Assembly (NCBI GenBank): GCA_016906335.1
Contig: JADEYG010000007.1
Coordinates: forward strand, 1,140,001-1,204,000
DNA length: 64,000 nucleotides
From: Novakomyces olei
Taxonomy: Eukaryota > Ascomycota > Novakomycetes > Novakomycetales > Novakomycetaceae
Direction of reading: 5' to 3'
The position numbers and the translations under genes are program-made. Below, piece after piece: positions 1 through 14,010 of this stretch. How positions within the stretch are numbered: position 1 is the first letter of the stretch; the number at the start of each line of letters is the position of its first letter. Below the pieces are notes generated by a model. The model saw nothing but the letters and a program-made list of their open reading frames with translations, searched no databases and was not told where the DNA came from.

Positions 1-240
1 CCTTGCTATTTCCCGCAATATTCATACATGTGTAAAAACTTCCAATAAAACTCGGATTAATAAACAAAAACTACAGATATTATCTCTTCTATCTCAGAAA
101 AAAGAAGACTAAAACAAACCCTCAACCGTATATCTCTATCTAGCCTCGCAGTCACAAATTCCCTTCTCTCCACTGCAATCGACCACTTGCCCCTGAGTCA
201 AGACAATAATTCAGTCTAGACATTCCTTACCGTTGATCCT
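1..240. other. 3' flank of DBP2
   Basis: AT-rich sequence downstream of the DBP2 stop. I see no gene in it. A CAGTCACA octamer at about 146 resembles a HomolD box but has no recognisable gene beside it. Confidence 0.5.
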
Positions 241-3623
<3,383 letters not shown>

Positions 3624-3875
3624 CTTTTTCCAAATGTTGACAAAGGGATCAAGATTGGTTGTAGTTTTTTCTTTGATTTTAGAAATTTTCTTTTGACTCG
3701 AGCCTGCTTGTAATATAGGGTTTTCTGTTGTCAAATAAGTAGATTCGTATCGGAGGTATTATATGTACGCAGATAATCTAGCAGACTTCTGCATGACGCA
3801 GAAATATGAGCAAGTAAGACATTCAGCAGGAAATCGCCACATACGACATCGTGTTAGGACTAGCTAGGACCTTAA

Positions 3876-3892
3876 CTAACCCTAACCCTAAC
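3876..3892. promoter_or_regulatory. TTAGGG-type motif in the DBP2/EMC2 divergent promoter
   Basis: Two and a half copies of CCCTAA lie between the start codons of DBP2 (3623) and EMC2 (4010). Fungal TTAGGG-binding proteins of the Tbf1/Teb1 type act at promoters as well as telomeres, so a regulatory role is plausible; it is inferred only from position and recurrence in this window. Confidence 0.5.
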
Positions 3893-4009
3893 AATATTGC
3901 CAAAAAGATTGACACGAGATAATAAGACTAGACAAAAGATTAGGTATATTACTTGCGCAGAGAGGAATAGACGTAATAGCGCAGAGGCGAGAGCAATTCG
4001 TCGAGGGCA

Positions 4010-4989
4010 ATGTCGGCGGTGGAAAAGCTAAGAGAATTGCGGCGGAGCGGAGGCGGAGGTGCGCGCGATGCGGACGCGGTACTGTCACTCGCGTCTGTAT
4101 TGGGCCTTGAGCAAGGTTTGAGCAGGTACGGCGATGAGGCATGGCCGATTTACGAGCAAGTGTTTTACGCTGCTATTGTCGCAGGTCAGGATGCGATAGC
4201 CTCGGTACGTTTGAAAAAAAAAGCCAAATTTATTCTGAGTGTCTCCTCTGACTGGCGCAGCTGATGGCCCAACGGCTGACGGATCAGTTTGGGTTGACGG
4301 AACGCACGCTGGCAATGCAGGGTATTCTTGCAGAAGCACGTGGCGAGGCAGCAGCGGCGGCAGAGTTCTACAGCTCAGTTTTGGAGAACGATGCGAGCAA
4401 CACTGCCGTTTGGAAGCGGAAAATTGCGTTAGAGCGGAGCTGTGGAAGAACGGCGCAGTGCATTGAACTGCTGTGCGAGTACTTGGATACAGTTTACTCT
4501 GATCCAGAAGCGTGGGCAGAACTGGCGGATATATACCGCAGCGCTGGTCAGTTCGAGCGCGAACTGTTTTGCTTAGAAGAGCTGTTGCTGCTGGCGCCTT
4601 TTTCTCATGAGTTGCATGCCCAAATTGCCGAGAGCCGGTACAGGCAGTTCAGGGCTGCTGGTGGTAGTGCTAGTAATGCGAACCACAGCAGCAGCGTGGA
4701 CGTGCCCTTGCTGCTGCAGGGAATGCTAAAGCATGCGTGCCGAAGTGTCGAATTGTGTAGGGGATATTTGCGTGGGTTCGTTGCAGTAAAGCATGCGATT
4801 CTTGCGATAAGAGCCTTGAAGGACTCTGAGCGTAGGCGGATTGGGTATGCCAACCGATCTGAGATGGAAAATGCTCTGTCGCCATTGGAGGAATTGGCCG
4901 ACCGTGAGCTTAAAGCTGAATTGCTAAACCCCGGCATACCCTCTGGCCTGGCCAGTGTGGTAAACCGCAGTCTCGAGCCTCTACGGTGA
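4010..4989 (+). CDS. EMC2: ER membrane protein complex subunit 2
   Basis: TPR scaffold subunit on the cytosolic side of the ER membrane complex, which inserts tail-anchored and multipass proteins. Two exons, 4010-4204 and 4261-4989, give 307 residues; the intron is 56 nt with a GTACGT donor. Start chosen at the first in-frame ATG after an upstream stop. Several degenerate TPR helices are visible: EAWPIYEQVFYAAI, the EARGEAAAAAEFY repeat and the NDASNTAVWKRKIALER repeat. Then come DPEAWAELADIY and APFSHELHAQIAESRY. This order matches the Emc2 family, as does the length of about 290-310 residues. It is divergent from DBP2 and followed by RAD9 on the same strand. Confidence 0.9.
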
Positions 4990-5429
4990 AGAATAGCGGC
5001 AGGAAATAAATTGTCTAATTGCACTGTGTACCAAGCGACCGGGGAAGTTTTATTCTATCCTGATGCATCAAACTGTGCGATTCGCTGAATGGTATCGTTG
5101 TGGCCATGTAAGAGCACCATTAATTAGCTTGCGTAAATCGCTACACGTAGAAACATAAAATTATCAATAAATCATGGTTTTTATTTTAAATTCGCAATCT
5201 TGTCTAAATAAATATATCACTAAATTCAATTATAGCAATTTTATGATTAGGGCGATAATTATGGGTTTAATTATTACAATACTTCTTTGTTTTAAGTCTG
5301 ACGTAAAAGCCGATAGATACAGACGACCATTGAATGGCTCGGCCTTTATGATTATGGCACTGCCATTCTGCGATACATCAGCGGCTTAAGTGAAAGGCAC
5401 CGTTTTAATATTTTTCACGTTATTTGCCA
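4990..5429. other. Intergenic, EMC2 to RAD9
   Basis: 440 nt, AT-rich, holding the EMC2 3' end and RAD9 promoter. No gene seen; the open frame at 5174-5389 has no coding character that I recognise. Confidence 0.5.
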
Positions 5430-7451
5430 ATGGAAGCCGCCCTTTTGGGCTCAAAGATTGCCACGTTTGAAAGAGCTCTTTCGACATGTTTACGCGTCGG
5501 CGACGCGGTGACACTCGATATATCACACGATGCTGTAACGTTATTTCCTTGTTTAAATCGAAACGCTTTGCTATTTATTTGCTAATATTTTTAGCTTGTT
5601 TTGCGGACAATTGCAGCCACAAAGAGCGCATTTTTGGCCATTCGGTTAGAAAGAAGCTTTTTCGACAAACTGCAAGTGAATGCCTCAATAAATAAACGCA
5701 CGTCTCTGTCTTCTTGCACTGTACCTACAAAGGTAAAATAAGTCATTTGCTTATTTTCTATTCACTTTGTTGCTGTACAAAATTGACATTTTTACCGTTC
5801 TTTTCGTCGGATACTGCTTGTTTGTGTTTTGAGCGTCCTTCTCGTTCTCATCTCCTGTACAAACCGTTTATTATATATTTTATCCATACTGCACATGTAA
5901 ACTGTCTTTGTGCACGCTCTGACACCTAGGCACTAGCAGGCCTTTTCCGGGGCAAAGCGACTGAGAGCCGTAAGGAACAAGATCAAGCTGCTCTCGTGGA
6001 AAAGGTCGACTTGCGTCTAATTGAAACACCTGTTTGTCGCCTGGCTATCATCTTTTACTGCCGTCAAGGTGAGTTTATAGAGTTTTTTTTTTTTTTTTTT
6101 TTGTTTAAAGGTTCTTACGCTTTAAAGGCGTTATTAAACGGTACGAGCTTCCCTTTGAGCAAAAGCAAGCCATAGCTGCTGTTTGCAAAAGAGAGCCTGA
6201 TGGAAACACATGGACTGTAGACGGTCGTATACTGCGAGAGGTCATCGATCATATATCTCCTCGTGCAGAGGAAGTCTCTATCGGTTCTCCGAACCAAAAT
6301 TTGATGCTTACCGGGTTTACAGAGCGTAGTGCAATGAGAGGTATGTTCAATAGAACACTTGAATGGCTTAAATGCCGTTTTTAATTGTTCGCTTATCGAA
6401 TTAATTCATTTAATGATCTATTATCTGGATTATTCGAATATCTAATGTCAAGATCACGAGAAACAGGAGTCTATTCAGACTACAGTAAATCTTGATGGCC
6501 GATATCTCGATCACGTTTCTTTAAACCCTGAAGAGTCAATTACCTTACAATTACGAGAGTTCAGGGTACGTCGTTTACTTTACAGTAAATTGTCGGTCTA
6601 ACATGATATTCAGGCCTTTGTTCATTTTGCAGAACACCTGGAAATGGCTGTAGACGCTTATTATACGGTTCCAGGTGAGCCCTGTTCGCTGCTTTTGGCT
6701 TCCAAGTCTTCGACTGCCGTTAAAGCGGAGCTTGTAACGTCCACTGTGCATACTCCCCTCAGCATGGGAGCGCATGACACTGGCAAGGATGGGTCAAATG
6801 TATCACAGAGCCGGCGATGGACACAGGGAACACAGGAAACACAGGATTCCACAACGTACAGCGAGAGTCTGCAAGGTAGCAACGTTTTGCAGGGCGATCA
6901 GGGAATTTCTGTTCAAGAACAGAGCGCCTCCAATAATCAGGCTAAAGACAAAGGAACATTGTTTTTGCAAGATTCCGGGTCAGAAAGAAGCTACAGCGGA
7001 ATTGAAGCTGAGGCTATGGCTGGACTTCCGCCTCTTTCCCCTGTTCAATATGGATGGAGGCCTCCTGACGAAGCAGATGATTCTTTGCCTTTGCTGCCTT
7101 CGCGCCAACTTCCGGCTCAAGTTCAGCCTGATTCTGCTATGCGAAATGAAGCAGGGAATAATGGTGAAAATGATGATATTGAAATATTAGATTTAGCACC
7201 AGAAGAAGAAATGGAAATGCTGTCCATGGAACATTTTACGGGAGATGTGACGCCAACCGCGATTGCCACTACTCAGCAAGTGAGGCGTCGTTTATTAGAG
7301 CCAATTGATCAGCGGCAAACAGAGCAGACTCAGCAATACGGACCTACTCAGCCGACTATGAAGGTAGGCTATATATGTTTTATGCATTTTATTTATTTAC
7401 GTCTTTTTGTACATTTATTTATTAATTCTCAAGGGACCATTTGACGAGTAA
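5430..7451 (+). CDS. RAD9: DNA damage checkpoint clamp subunit Rad9
   Basis: Subunit of the PCNA-like 9-1-1 clamp (Rad9-Hus1-Rad1) loaded at damaged DNA to activate ATR/Rad3 signalling. Seven exons: 5430-5534, 5595-5732, 5930-6068, 6128-6340, 6453-6565, 6614-7363 and 7434-7451, giving 491 residues. Joining exons 1 and 2 gives LVLRTIAATKSAF, aligned to the LSLRTVNSSRSAY segment of human Rad9. Exons 3-4 give CRLAIIFYCRQGVIKRYELPF, like CRLVIQLHCKFGVRKTHNL. Exons 5-6 give the second PCNA fold (LREFRAFVHFAEHLEM). Residues from about 270 to 491 form the acidic, low-complexity tail typical of Rad9. The last exon is only 18 nt and gives a C-terminus ending GPFDE, like the short GLFD-type ends of other fungal Rad9 proteins. 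Family assignment is firm. Confidence 0.9.
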
Positions 7452-9306
7452 AAACCAAGAAAACAGCACTCAGAAGAGATTCAGTTTTCCTGTAGTATAT
7501 GTATTTCGCTCAAGTGCAGCAAGCACATTAAATTGAGCTGCTTCAAGTCCTTGGCCATTGGTGATTTTAAATTAATCAATTAATTAATTAGTTGATTTTT
7601 TTTTCATCCTCAAAAGAAAACCAAATGAGCCATCATTTCCAATTAAAATAGAGCAAACTCCACTCATACTCTTCTGGGTAATAATTATCAATGGCTGTCG
7701 ACAAAAATAAGAAACAACGAAAATTAACAAATATTCCTTTCGGATTTTAAGTAATATTGGATTTGAAAGAGAGAAAACATGGCTTTTAGGAACAAGAATG
7801 GTGGATGAAATTGTAAATAACAAACGCATTGCTGGCCAACGTCTATATAGAGAAATAAAAGGTGATGGTGCCTCTGAGGCTGTAGCTAGTCAATCAGTTT
7901 ATACATTATAAAATTAAAAAAAGGTCATGATTATGCGGTTGTAATGTCGCAACCTATCCCCTAATACGACTTACCTCCAACTCAACTCCAACCCCAACTC
8001 CAACTCCAACAGCCTGCGGTCCCGAACCCGAACCCGAACCCGAACCCGACGCTCAAATCCGTAGTTCAGAACCCGAATCCCGACGGAACGCACGGCCGAG
8101 TTCTACCTTCTTTTTCCGGATCCAGAGAATATGAATTATATGCTATCGTAATATTATACTCACAGAGGTCACTGGGGTCAGAGCGCACATGGCAAATCCG
8201 ACAGAAAAAATATTAGAACAGAAAATAAATCTAAGACTTCAATATGTAGAAAACATCTCTGCAGAACTGACGGCCTTTTCCGTCAGCTAAATTGTTCGGC
8301 CGTGTAAACTTTCCGATTTAGAGCGGACCGTGCCCAAAAAAGATATTTCATGCAGGGGTCAACAGTGACACTCAAATGGTTTTAGCGAGATGCCTGCCGT
8401 TAACATAACTTAAATGACAGATCTGCCAAAATAGTATTAGCGTACCATCTTTTTGAGCGAGACTTCTTAACGCGCGATGACGGAGGACTATGAACGGAGA
8501 CATGTCCATACTTTTTGAAATTTAAAATTGTGATATGTTCATTCAAAAGTGCCTTGTCTGACCCAGGACTCTACTTCCCACTAATTTATGTCTGATATAA
8601 TGGGCTAATCTTTCTCGCTGTATTATTCGCGTTGACTACGATCCGTATCATTAGCGAAGAGACGACATAGAAACAAATTTATATCTCCAAATTTCGCGAA
8701 GCGTATTTATTTAAATTTTTAGATCTCAACCAAAGCATAACTAATCTTAGTCAGATATTTATAGTATAACTCCTTTGCGTGGCGCTTGTCGTAAACATAA
8801 TTGGATTAGGATTCGCCGTAAAATTGACCGTTCTTCGGCCATTGGCGGCTCCACACAACGCCAAATCTAATGCGCACGAGAAAGCTTTCTCATTCTCAAA
8901 AGTAGCATCGCACCAATAATTCGAGGCCTAAACAATTAGCCCGTAATGCCACTGACGGATATTTTACTCTATCACCGCCTTCAGCAGACGTGTTACTTGT
9001 TTATGTCTCATCGCTTGTGCTAATATTATCTCTTTCGATCATCTTACAGTTGAAGCAAAAACGGCGCAAACGCGCGGAAATGTCATACTAAATATAATAT
9101 TCGCGGGCTAAGCTCGATAATCATATCCCGTTGGACGATTCAAAAATTTATGTACACTTGTACTATTATGCACTCAAAATCTTTCCGGTTGCCACATAGG
9201 TAATCTAAAGCGCTACAGTGCAGATACTACTAGTGCCGTAATATATCGAAATAATTGCCCACCCGTTTATCGTCCCAAACGGGTATCGCCCAGCGCCCCC
9301 GCGTGT
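7452..9306. other. Gene-poor region between RAD9 and the velvet gene
   Basis: About 1.85 kb without a secure gene. It includes a short CCAACT/CCCGAA repeat patch (about 7975-8055) and the doubtful coding trace at 7601-7912. From about 8100 to 9300 the sequence is complex rather than repetitive, has no long open frame on either strand and shows no element that I recognise. Confidence 0.6.
7601..7912 (+). other. Possible exons of an unrecognised gene
   Basis: Two adjacent plus-strand stretches look coding. About 7608-7679 reads RKPNEPSFPIKIEQTPLILF and ends at a GTAATA donor-like site. About 7725-7912 reads on through KTWLLGTRMVDEIVNNKRIA and QRLYREIKGDGASEAV to a stop. I could not find a clean join between them, a start codon or a family. 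It could be a small gene, a decayed one or chance. Confidence 0.25.
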
Positions 9307-9710
9307 TCATGAGCCGCGTCCCTTTATAAGCTCGATTGGCCAGTGGTATACAAATTTCTTCCATTTTTGTTTTAGCTGCGATATTTCTGTACTAGTTTTA
9401 AAACAGAAAACTTCAGCTGCGCATATAATTCCCCCATTACATGTCATATACTGCGACGTCTGAAAGATATCAAAGCATTACTCCGGCAGGCAGAAATAAT
9501 TAGGGACACACCTCCCCTTAGTCCCTGTAAGAACACACGTGAGGAACACGTTTGACGTGCCCTTACCGTTTTGGGATCTGTAGTATAAATCACCAAGCCC
9601 CTGTATTTTTCATCGTCCAACCATTGCTCGCGCGATCTGGGTTTGCATTGCTGGGCGGTAAGGGCGGGTACGGCTATACGAATTCTTCCATCAGCGAAAA
9701 ATTTGTCCAT
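9307..9710 (-). CDS. Hypothetical small protein (tentative two-exon model)
   Basis: Not recognised. The minus-strand ATG at 9710 opens MDKFFADGRIRIAVPALTA, with codon use like nearby genes. A GTAAGG donor follows TTDPKT. Joining to an acceptor at 9460 (exons 9567-9710 and 9307-9459) keeps phase and gives a 98-residue protein ending KKFVYHWPIELIKGRGS. A shorter 42-nt intron (acceptor TTACAG) is equally possible and would end the protein sooner. No signal peptide or membrane segment is evident. It would be divergently placed relative to the velvet gene. Confidence 0.35.
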
Positions 9711-10395
9711 TATTAATAAATTCTACTGTCCGCAACGTTTGGTTTGTTCGCACTACGTGCAGCTAGCGGGTACTATACTGGGCCAGCGATTTTCGACTTT
9801 TCTTACGCTTTTTAGAGCGCCATTCCCAGTTGGGCCACTTCATTCTCTATTGGACTGGACACATTAATATCGTTTTCGCGATTTTAAATACCCACTTTGC
9901 TCCTCTTTCCCCCAAACATATGAAAGGATTACTTATCTGCGACCTGTAGTCCTTTCAGTTTCACCTGTCGAATTAACAATATTATTTGTTGTTGATATCG
10001 TTGACATTACTGACACTGATAATTTTATGGTTATCTCATTTTATCTGATTATTCATTGACTTTGAACGCTGCCACCACATCGCTCTCTGTTTATGCTACT
10101 CGTCGTCCGTCTATCCTCGCCATTTCGTATACAGATTTTCGCTGCTTCCTTCAGATTTTGTCATCCTGCTGTTAGTTCTACTTGAATTATCAGGGTGGCG
10201 AACCCGCCCGCAAACGTGGGGAAGAACATCATACTCAAACGTGGGTTGAATAATTTCTTTTTGCGATTTGTTTTGCAGAATTTTCCCCTTGCTCCTTTCA
10301 CTTTATTTATCGCGTCGCAATGGCATACACTTTTTGCTCTAAATTCTGTCGTACTAAATTTCTATAGTTGGGTTTCTGTTCGGTCGCTCTGGTTA
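9711..10395. other. Promoter and probable 5' leader of the velvet gene
   Basis: About 690 nt, pyrimidine-rich from about 10080 onward, before the chosen velvet ATG at 10396. The frame is open upstream of that ATG (from about 10195), but that stretch has no ATG and reads as hydrophobic, non-velvet sequence, so I treat it as leader. Confidence 0.45.
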
Positions 10396-12357
10396 ATGAC
10401 AACTCCTTCTGGCTCCGGCCAAAGTACTAGAGACCACGATCAGGGGGACGATGATTCCGGGGAAGACTTAAATCCAGACCGACGTGCAGGTGAAAATCCT
10501 GCTTCAACTTTTAAAGATACCCAGAGTGATACGAGTGTCACATTACAAACTCTGTCTGGTACAGAGCAGAATCGTGCAGAACAAGAGCATTTAGATAATG
10601 AGCAATCAATTCAAATGTCTCTACACCGAACTGGTGCTTCACTCTCCATTGGAGCGCTTGTGACGGATGGCAGACGAGAACGGCGGCATTCTATTGGGTC
10701 GCAACCAGAACAATTGATACCCAGAGCAATGGGTCCTATGGGCGATGAAAATACAAACATTACGGATACGCCTTTTCCTGAAGAGACCAGTTCGTCATGG
10801 ATACAATCCGTACCTCCTTTATCGCCTTTAATATCGGTTTCGAACGCTATGAATGAGTAAGTTCACACGATTTTTGTTAATTTTGTGTTTTTTTTTTCCC
10901 AGAAGCAAACAGTTATTTGTCGGCATAATAATATGACGATATATGAAAGACGCGATATCCGATATTGGTTATTATATGATGCAAGATACGTTTCGTACAT
11001 ATATTATGTGATTTGGATATGCGAAGATACCGTCAATATTATTATACTATTATTTTACTTGTTTCTTGTCGTGCTTGTGCTCTACGTAGCTATTCATAAT
11101 GTGCAGCATAATGAAAACCACAGTATGTATCTGTGCGACACAATATGTAACAATATGAATCGTCGTTTGACACAAAATATCGATGTCGTTATAGGCCTTT
11201 TATATGTTTATGTCTATGCACAAATCTATGTTTGCACTGGCCTTTGCTTGGTGGATGTCTAACATGACAGTTTTGAATTGGAGATGTTTGTAGCTCAACA
11301 GCCAATGCATGCACGCATGTGCGGCTTTGGCGAAAAAGACCGGAGAAGCATTGATCCTCCTCCTATAGTACAGCTGAGAGTACGACATCGTGGTGGAAAC
11401 GCGGAAGCAGAACGCGCTGTATTACGCGACCCTTTACTTGTTGTGCATGCAAGTTTACTTGATGAGTCAGGACAAGAGGACCGCAGCCTTCTCGTTAATA
11501 GAAACATGCGATTTATACCCGTTCACAGCGATTTGGTTGCATCGAACCCCGTTGGCAGTGGTGCAGCCGGGGCTGCTCCAACTTTTATGGGCTCAGTTTC
11601 CTCTGCATCTAGTGAACAAACTGCTTCTGTAAGGGTTGGTGGCCCGGAGGACGAAAGCGCTCTTTTTTCAATACATAATGATCCTGTTTCTGCACCACTA
11701 TCTCCTCGATCGCAGCAGCACCAGCATCAACAAATGCCTCGGCAAGGAGCAGGAGATAGTGACGTCACTGCGGTTGATTTTGCAGGGCTTGAGGACGTCG
11801 GGGAGTCTGTTTCGTTAAACACACCGTCGAGCTCGAGTGGCTCGTTGCCCCAATTAACACGGGTGCTTATGGGCAATACTGTATCGTCGCCTGCAGTTAT
11901 AAATGATTCTGCCCAAGGGTTTGATGGGACTTTTTTCATTTTTCCTGATCTTTCAATACGAACAGAGGGCCGATATAGACTGCTGTTTAGTTTAGGATCC
12001 CTCTCTAGTATAATTGGACGGGAAGGTGCTGTACAAAAAATTTTGGCTCACTGTATCAGCGATGTTTTCACTTCGTATTCTGCTAAACGGTTTCCTGGAA
12101 TGACGGGTATTGATTATTACATCTACAACTATAGCTTTACATTTTGTTTTTTCCCTCAATTTTTATCATTTGGTCTGTTGATTTTAACAAGCGCAGAGAG
12201 CACAGCACTTACGCGAACATTTGCTCATTATGGCTTCCGAGTACCAATTCGAAACGACTCGCGACTGCGCCAGGTTGCTCAGCCTTCTCGGCCTGGAAGC
12301 AGAAGCGAACAGCGTCGAGCTTCCGATACGGGCGAGAATGAAGGGGGTCAAGATTGA
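10396..12357 (+). CDS. Velvet-domain regulator (VelB/VosA type)
   Basis: Velvet proteins are fungal DNA-binding regulators with an NF-kB-like fold that couple development, spore maturation and secondary metabolism. Three exons, 10396-10856, 11271-12106 and 12197-12357, give 485 residues. The first about 150 residues are polar and disordered. Exon 1-2 joining gives FELEMFVAQQPMHARMCGF, followed by GEKDRRSIDPPPIVQL, the velvet N-terminal signature. A polar insertion of about 120 residues follows. The second half then runs LMGNTVSSPAVINDS, GTFFIFPDLSIRTEGRYRL, YSAKRFPGMTESTALTR and FRVPIRND. An intron splits FPGMT and ESTAL. The insertion inside the domain and LMG..VSSP resemble VelB; the FGEKDRRSIDPPP segment also suits VosA. 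The subfamily is therefore left open. The 414-nt first intron is long for this window. Confidence 0.92.
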
Positions 12358-13059
12358 ATACTTTCTTTTCATCATGACATACTCTTTCGTTTTACTGTTT
12401 TACATTGCATGCCAGAGCCAATAATAGCTTTGAGCCGCATGAGATACCTTTACTTTAACTTGATCCTTATTATTTTATTACTTTTGCTACTCGGTCGATT
12501 AGCTTATGACCCGCCGATTGTTAAAAAAGTCGAAACTTTAGCGTTACTGAATCAATCTTCCCGCGTTTCTTATTATTGTTATTATTTTTTTTGAAAAGTT
12601 CAAGCATTTACGTGGCATATTACAATAATGGTGCTCAAAATGTTGTTATAGCAACCCACAATTTGCTGCGCAAATAGCTCCAAGGAGTCTGTGAGGCAAT
12701 CATCACGAGGATATCAGTGAACATAATGAACTCTCGAAAATTGATGAACAACAAAATAAGCTGGTAATCACAGCAATCAAAACTTCTAACGAATTCATGT
12801 ATGATTAATAAACAAAATCAATTCTATAATTTCAGCAGACCGAAAAGACGGCTCATGATGGTCAATAATTATAGGCAAAACACAACGTAAATTGGGTGTA
12901 ACGTGGAGTCAATTTATACTTTATGTAACCATTTTAAATTATTTCTGTAAGCAGCTTTAGAAAGCAATAGAAAAACGAATCACGGTCGAATTCCTTGACT
13001 TTCTCCAACAGCTACGATCCCCGTTCTTCTGGGCTTTGACCCACATGTTACAAGCCGTC
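12358..13059. other. Intergenic, velvet to COX7 (convergent)
   Basis: About 700 nt between two convergent genes. AT-rich with scattered short open frames; no gene seen. Confidence 0.5.
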
Positions 13060-13221
13060 CTAATAAAGAGACTTGTGTCCTAGAACCATACGACCGGCGG
13101 CATAGAATGTCACGACAGAGCTGACGAGGAAAACGCCCCAGTAAGGAGTAAGCATAAACTTTGCACGCGGGTGGCGCTTCCACACGGGGACGTCCGGCTG
13201 TGACTGATACAGTTTCTGCAT
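13060..13221 (-). CDS. COX7: Cytochrome c oxidase subunit VII (Cox7/VIIa-like), main exon
   Basis: Small single-span inner-membrane subunit of respiratory complex IV. The exon starts after a CCGCAG acceptor and reads MQKLYQSQPDVPVWKRHPRA, then KFMLTPYWGVFLVSSVVTF and YAAGRMVLGHKSLY before the stop. It parallels yeast Cox7 (IQLQKIFQSS, then WWRHPRS, then a hydrophobic span). In yeast a few residues (MANKV) precede this point, so a tiny first exon probably lies upstream between about 13230 and 13500. I could not fix it. If none exists, the ATG at 13221 would serve as start, giving 53 residues. Confidence 0.7.
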   Translation of the reverse strand: MQKLYQSQPDVPVWKRHPRAKFMLTPYWGVFLVSSVVTFYAAGRMVLGHKSLY

Positions 13222-14010
13222 CTGCGGCACTCGGTCCGGCTGCTCATAAAAGCTTCTATATACAAAAGTCAGTCAATGGCGATGGATCAACCGCATCAAG
13301 AGCTTTACCGTGGAAACCAATGCTTGTCCATCTCGTATACTGCTTTTTCTCAGTGGTGGACTGATGACAATTTGGATCCAAGAGTCCTTTTTATGTACTT
13401 AATATTCGAGCAGGAACTGTGTATTAAAATGCAAAATACTGTATTCCGCCTAAATGGTAGGGTTTTCTATCAGTGATACTTGTGCTCGTTTTGATTGGCA
13501 GGGTTTTTCAAATAATATTGGTTTGCGAATTGTGTGGGCACATCAAGTCGGTATGAGAAAGATCGTACACAACACGATCCAAGTAATGCAAATGATTGAT
13601 TAGTTAAAGTAAATAAAGAATAATTATACACGGTGGATTAAGTCTAGCCGGCTCGGTACAGGGTTTTCCAGTATCACACGACCTCTAGCGCAACAAACAA
13701 ACGGGTCGTCGAGTCGAGAAAAGGGGTGCAAAAAAAGTGAAAAGAACTATTTACAGATGAAAGCCGCCTTCTGTTGCGAAGGGCTTTAAGTGGCAGCTTT
13801 CTACTCGCTGCTCTTGCAGGTTTGAATCCTATTGAGCTTGATATATACCGTTTCAGCCTTGGTTCCATTGCTTTGAAAGGAGCCAATCTGTTTAAACAGC
13901 AAGACTCGCCTTTTCCGATCTGCACAGGTCGGTACAGAGGCCGAAATTGTTGAATTGCGCTTGCCAGAGCTATTCTCGATTTTAAATTTAAATTTAAATT
14001 CAATTTCAAA
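13222..14010. other. Intergenic, COX7 to MDM34 (divergent promoters)
   Basis: About 790 nt that must hold the COX7 first exon or leader and the MDM34 promoter. A patch of repeated AAATTT lies just before the MDM34 ATG. The minus-strand open frame 13674-14102 is a shadow of MDM34 and its leader. Confidence 0.45.

Noticed and set aside
139-160. CAGTCACA octamer like a HomolD promoter box
   Set aside because: No ribosomal-protein gene or start codon downstream within the window, and no HomolE partner nearby; probably chance.
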